A stretch of 8,201 nucleotides of DNA from Methanosarcinaceae archaeon (GTDB taxonomy: Archaea; Halobacteriota; Methanosarcinia; Methanosarcinales; Methanosarcinaceae): assembly GCA_030594665.1 (NCBI GenBank), contig JAUVET010000053.1, positions 1-8,201 of the forward strand, in the 5' to 3' direction. Below are positions 7,220 through 8,201 of this stretch, one piece after another; position 1 is the stretch's first letter; each line of letters begins with the position of its first letter. Under the pieces are notes generated by a model. That model saw only the letters and a list, made by a program, of their open reading frames with translations. It was not told where the DNA came from and searched no databases. Position numbers and translations under genes: made by a program.

Positions 7220-7793
7220 TTTTTCTGAATACTAAAAACGCTGCTGAAATTACACTTATCAGGAACAGTGCCCCGGGTCCTGGTGTTTTATGATCGTCTT
7301 CACCTGTAGATACCGGTGTGTCGGGTGCGGCACTCAGGACACCGTTCCAGTTTGCAGGTATCTCCTGTGCCATCGTATTGACAAGCAATCCGTCTGATAC
7401 ATCTATAACGCAATCGCCGGGAACTATCGTCGTAAAGTGTATCGTTGCAAGTGTTCCGGATCCTGACACGCCATCTACATCAGGAAGACTGAAAAGCACA
7501 CGGATGGTGTTTTTTCTAACAAGGGCCCAGTCATCGATCGGTATCGTTGTTTTGGCGATAGTCCCATCATTTATGCCTGTGACGCGCACGACTGCCGGAT
7601 CAAAATTGAGATCAAACTGCCCTGAATTCAGGTCGGCGACATTCTCGATCCCTATTGTGACACTGAAATCATCAACCGCTTTTTCAGGGGCAATGACATT
7701 TACATTTGTCTGGTAGGCTGTTGCGGGGTTTATAAACAGTATCAATATCATTGAACTTATGGCAATTGTCGAGATTATTTTTGATAACATCAT
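7212..7793 (-). CDS. Secreted cohesin-domain protein with C-terminal membrane anchor
   Basis: This 193-residue surface protein has a signal peptide (1-26, likely cut after PATA), a single cohesin domain (about 30-153), a short Pro/Thr/Asp-rich linker (154-171) and a C-terminal hydrophobic segment (about 173-189) followed by RKNE. The cohesin call rests on the family pattern: an opening strand VNVIAPEKAV with VTIGIENVADLNSGQFDLNFDPAVVRV (45-71 region), then FSLPDVDGVSGSGTLATIHF (101-120) and a closing strand ending near NGVLS. The tail, TPGPGALFLISVISAAFLVFRKNE, resembles archaeal PGF-CTERM sorting tails (motif, helix, basic end), but the motif reads PGPG rather than PGF. It is first in the operon and overlaps the dockerin-bearing binding protein, so it most likely serves as that protein's membrane socket. 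Two ATGs (7793, 7790) are possible starts. Confidence 0.87.
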   Translation of the reverse strand: MMLSKIISTIAISSMILILFINPATAYQTNVNVIAPEKAVDDFSVTIGIENVADLNSGQFDLNFDPAVVRVTGINDGTIAKTTIPIDDWALVRKNTIRVLFSLPDVDGVSGSGTLATIHFTTIVPGDCVIDVSDGLLVNTMAQEIPANWNGVLSAAPDTPVSTGEDDHKTPGPGALFLISVISAAFLVFRKNE

Positions 7794-7816
7794 ATGTGTG
7801 TTACATTAACAAACAT
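7794..7816. promoter_or_regulatory. Imperfect 23-bp palindrome at the operon start, candidate operator
   Basis: Arms ATGTGTGTTA (7794-7803) and TAACAAACAT (7807-7816) pair at 9 of 10 positions around a 3-bp centre (CAT). The element lies exactly between the TATA-like box and the cohesin ATG, overlapping the expected transcription start, where a repressor would block transcription. Within it and beyond, ACATTAA repeats directly at 7803 and 7813, a 10-bp period. It is probably the site of a dimeric regulator, perhaps metal- or substrate-responsive; which one cannot be told. Confidence 0.55.
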
Positions 7817-7832
7817 TAATAAGTATTTCGTG
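7816..7832 (-). promoter_or_regulatory. Archaeal promoter (BRE/TATA-like) of the cohesin-transporter operon
   Basis: On the minus strand a purine-rich CGAAA, resembling a BRE, precedes TACTTATTA. From the box centre near 7820 transcription should start at about 7793-7796, i.e. at or just before the cohesin ATG. No Shine-Dalgarno is seen ahead of that ATG. Both facts suggest a leaderless or nearly leaderless operon mRNA. Confidence 0.5.
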
Positions 7833-8001
7833 TGAGTTCATGTGACTTTCCAATGACGTTAGGATTGGCTTGTAATTTTGTAATAATTTCCCCGTATTTT
7901 CAATTTATGAAATAAACGTGTCACAGTGCAGCATATCGTTTTCACCCGTAAATGTTACCCAAAATGTTCACATTCCATCACTTTTCCGACAGTCTCTTAC
8001 A
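7817..8001. other. Intergenic region between the transposon end and the operon
   Basis: Apart from the promoter there is no gene here. Minor structure: CCAAT/ATTGG inverted repeat (7850-7868), TTTAT/ATAAA inverted repeat with 3-nt loop (7904-7916), TGTGA twice 10 bp apart (7831, 7841), and AAATGTT twice 12 bp apart (7950, 7962). None is strong enough to name. Confidence 0.5.
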
Positions 8002-8110
8002 GTGAACTACTCCTCCCTACCGCTACACGGTGAGGAAGGAGCTTCCTGCTTCATTCCCCCAACCAACGTTAGTGAGTCCACAGGCTCTATCCGTAGTTCC
8101 TACGGTGCTA
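8001..8110 (-). ncRNA. Putative omega RNA (reRNA) of TnpB, 3' scaffold end
   Basis: In IS200/IS605-type elements the guide RNA overlaps the 3' end of tnpB and runs past its stop into flanking DNA. Here the minus strand shows a CCGTAG-GAA-CTACGG hairpin (8091-8105), a long imperfect hairpin with arms 8028-8041 and 8010-8022 whose 5-nt loop (8023-8027) contains the tnpB stop, and a terminal AGTAGTTCAC (8002-8011) typical of the end of the scaffold in this family. An alternative AGGAAG/CTTCCT stem (8033-8047) competes with the long hairpin. Bases beyond 8001 would be the guide. The 5' end of the RNA is not determinable. Confidence 0.55.
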
Positions 8111-8201
8111 CGATTTAAGATATTAATTGCAGCATTAACATCCCTGTCCATTTCCAGACCACAGTAAGGACACTTATGTGTACGTACTGAAAGAGATTTG
8201 G
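8002..8201 (-). mobile_element. IS200/IS605-family (IS1341-like) element, right end; rest outside window
   Basis: The region holds the tnpB 3' end and the structured right end expected of the family: subterminal hairpin followed by TTCAC. The exact cleavage position and the left end cannot be seen, nor whether tnpA is present. The element lies upstream of the transporter operon in the same orientation. Confidence 0.7.
8023..8201 (-). CDS. tnpB: RNA-guided endonuclease TnpB, C-terminal 59 residues (5' end outside window)
   Basis: TnpB is the transposon-encoded, RNA-guided DNA nuclease related to Cas12. On the minus strand the first complete codon is at 8199, and the frame reads KSLSVRTHKCPYCGLEMDRDVNAAINIL before an NR... 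tail, ending in TAG at 8025-8023. CPYC is the second cysteine pair of the zinc ribbon, and DRDVNAAINIL is the RuvC-III block, whose aspartate (in DRDVNAA) is a catalytic residue. The tail TVGTTDRACGLTNVGWGNEA is the usual kind of family ending, encoded by DNA that also forms the omega RNA. All visible key residues are intact, but the rest of the protein is out of view, so activity cannot be judged. Confidence 0.9.
   Translation of the reverse strand, partial: KSLSVRTHKCPYCGLEMDRDVNAAINILNRSTVGTTDRACGLTNVGWGNEAGSSFLTV

Larger units (their letters stand above)
954..7793 (-). other. Seven-gene operon: cohesin anchor, dockerin-binding protein, methyltransferase and Opp/Dpp/Nik-type ABC importer
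   Basis: All seven genes run on the minus strand. Junctions, in order: cohesin/binding protein overlap by 8 nt; binding protein/methyltransferase are 28 nt apart; methyltransferase/first permease are 69 nt apart with the chosen start; the permeases overlap by 14 nt; permease/ATPase share a 4-nt GTGA overlap; the two ATPases overlap by 8 nt. This is strong evidence for co-transcription and translational coupling. The only promoter-like sequence lies ahead of the cohesin gene (about 7816-7828). Confidence 0.85.

Noticed and set aside
7918..8118. 66-codon + strand open frame across the transposon end
   Set aside because: It is antisense to the tnpB 3' end and omega RNA hairpins; no ribosome site or family match.
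1..8201. CRISPR array, tRNA or rRNA genes
   Set aside because: No regularly spaced repeat family and no cloverleaf or rRNA-like sequence was found on either strand by eye.

Overview
The window looks like chromosomal DNA from a methanogenic or methane-oxidising euryarchaeon, most like Methanosarcinales. The evidence is an archaeosine-type tRNA-guanine transglycosylase, archaeal TATA-like promoters, GGTG/GAGG ribosome sites, a cohesin protein with an archaeosortase-like C-terminal tail, and a TnpB gene. Species cannot be named from the sequence. Only one gene (tgtA) and one possible tiny ORF lie on the + strand; everything else is on the - strand.

Layout: (1) 1-812 is the 3' part of tgtA, which starts before the window. 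(2) 813-953 holds two small inverted repeats, a TATA-like box and a possible 24-codon ORF (892-966) whose end runs into the convergent ABC operon. (3) 7793 down to 954 is a seven-gene, tightly packed, mostly overlapping - strand operon: cohesin-domain surface protein, dockerin-fused solute-binding protein, class I SAM methyltransferase, two DppB/DppC-type permeases, and DppD- and DppF-type ATPases. (4) 7794-8001 is the operon's upstream region, with a TATA-like box and a striking imperfect palindrome beside the start codon. (5) 8002-8201 is the right end of an IS200/IS605-type element: the tnpB 3' end overlapping a putative omega RNA.

The most interesting feature is the pairing of the first two operon genes. 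The binding protein of this Opp/Dpp/Nik-type importer has no lipobox cysteine. Directly after its signal peptide it carries a two-repeat calcium-binding dockerin. The gene immediately upstream, overlapping it by 8 nt, encodes a small secreted cohesin with a C-terminal membrane segment. The simplest reading is that the cohesin is a membrane-anchored socket holding the binding protein at the cell surface by a cohesin-dockerin clasp, in place of a lipid anchor. Substrate is not determined by sequence; peptides, nickel/cobalt or a metal chelate are all possible. The methyltransferase inside the operon would fit modification of an imported ligand or a metallophore, but that is inference.
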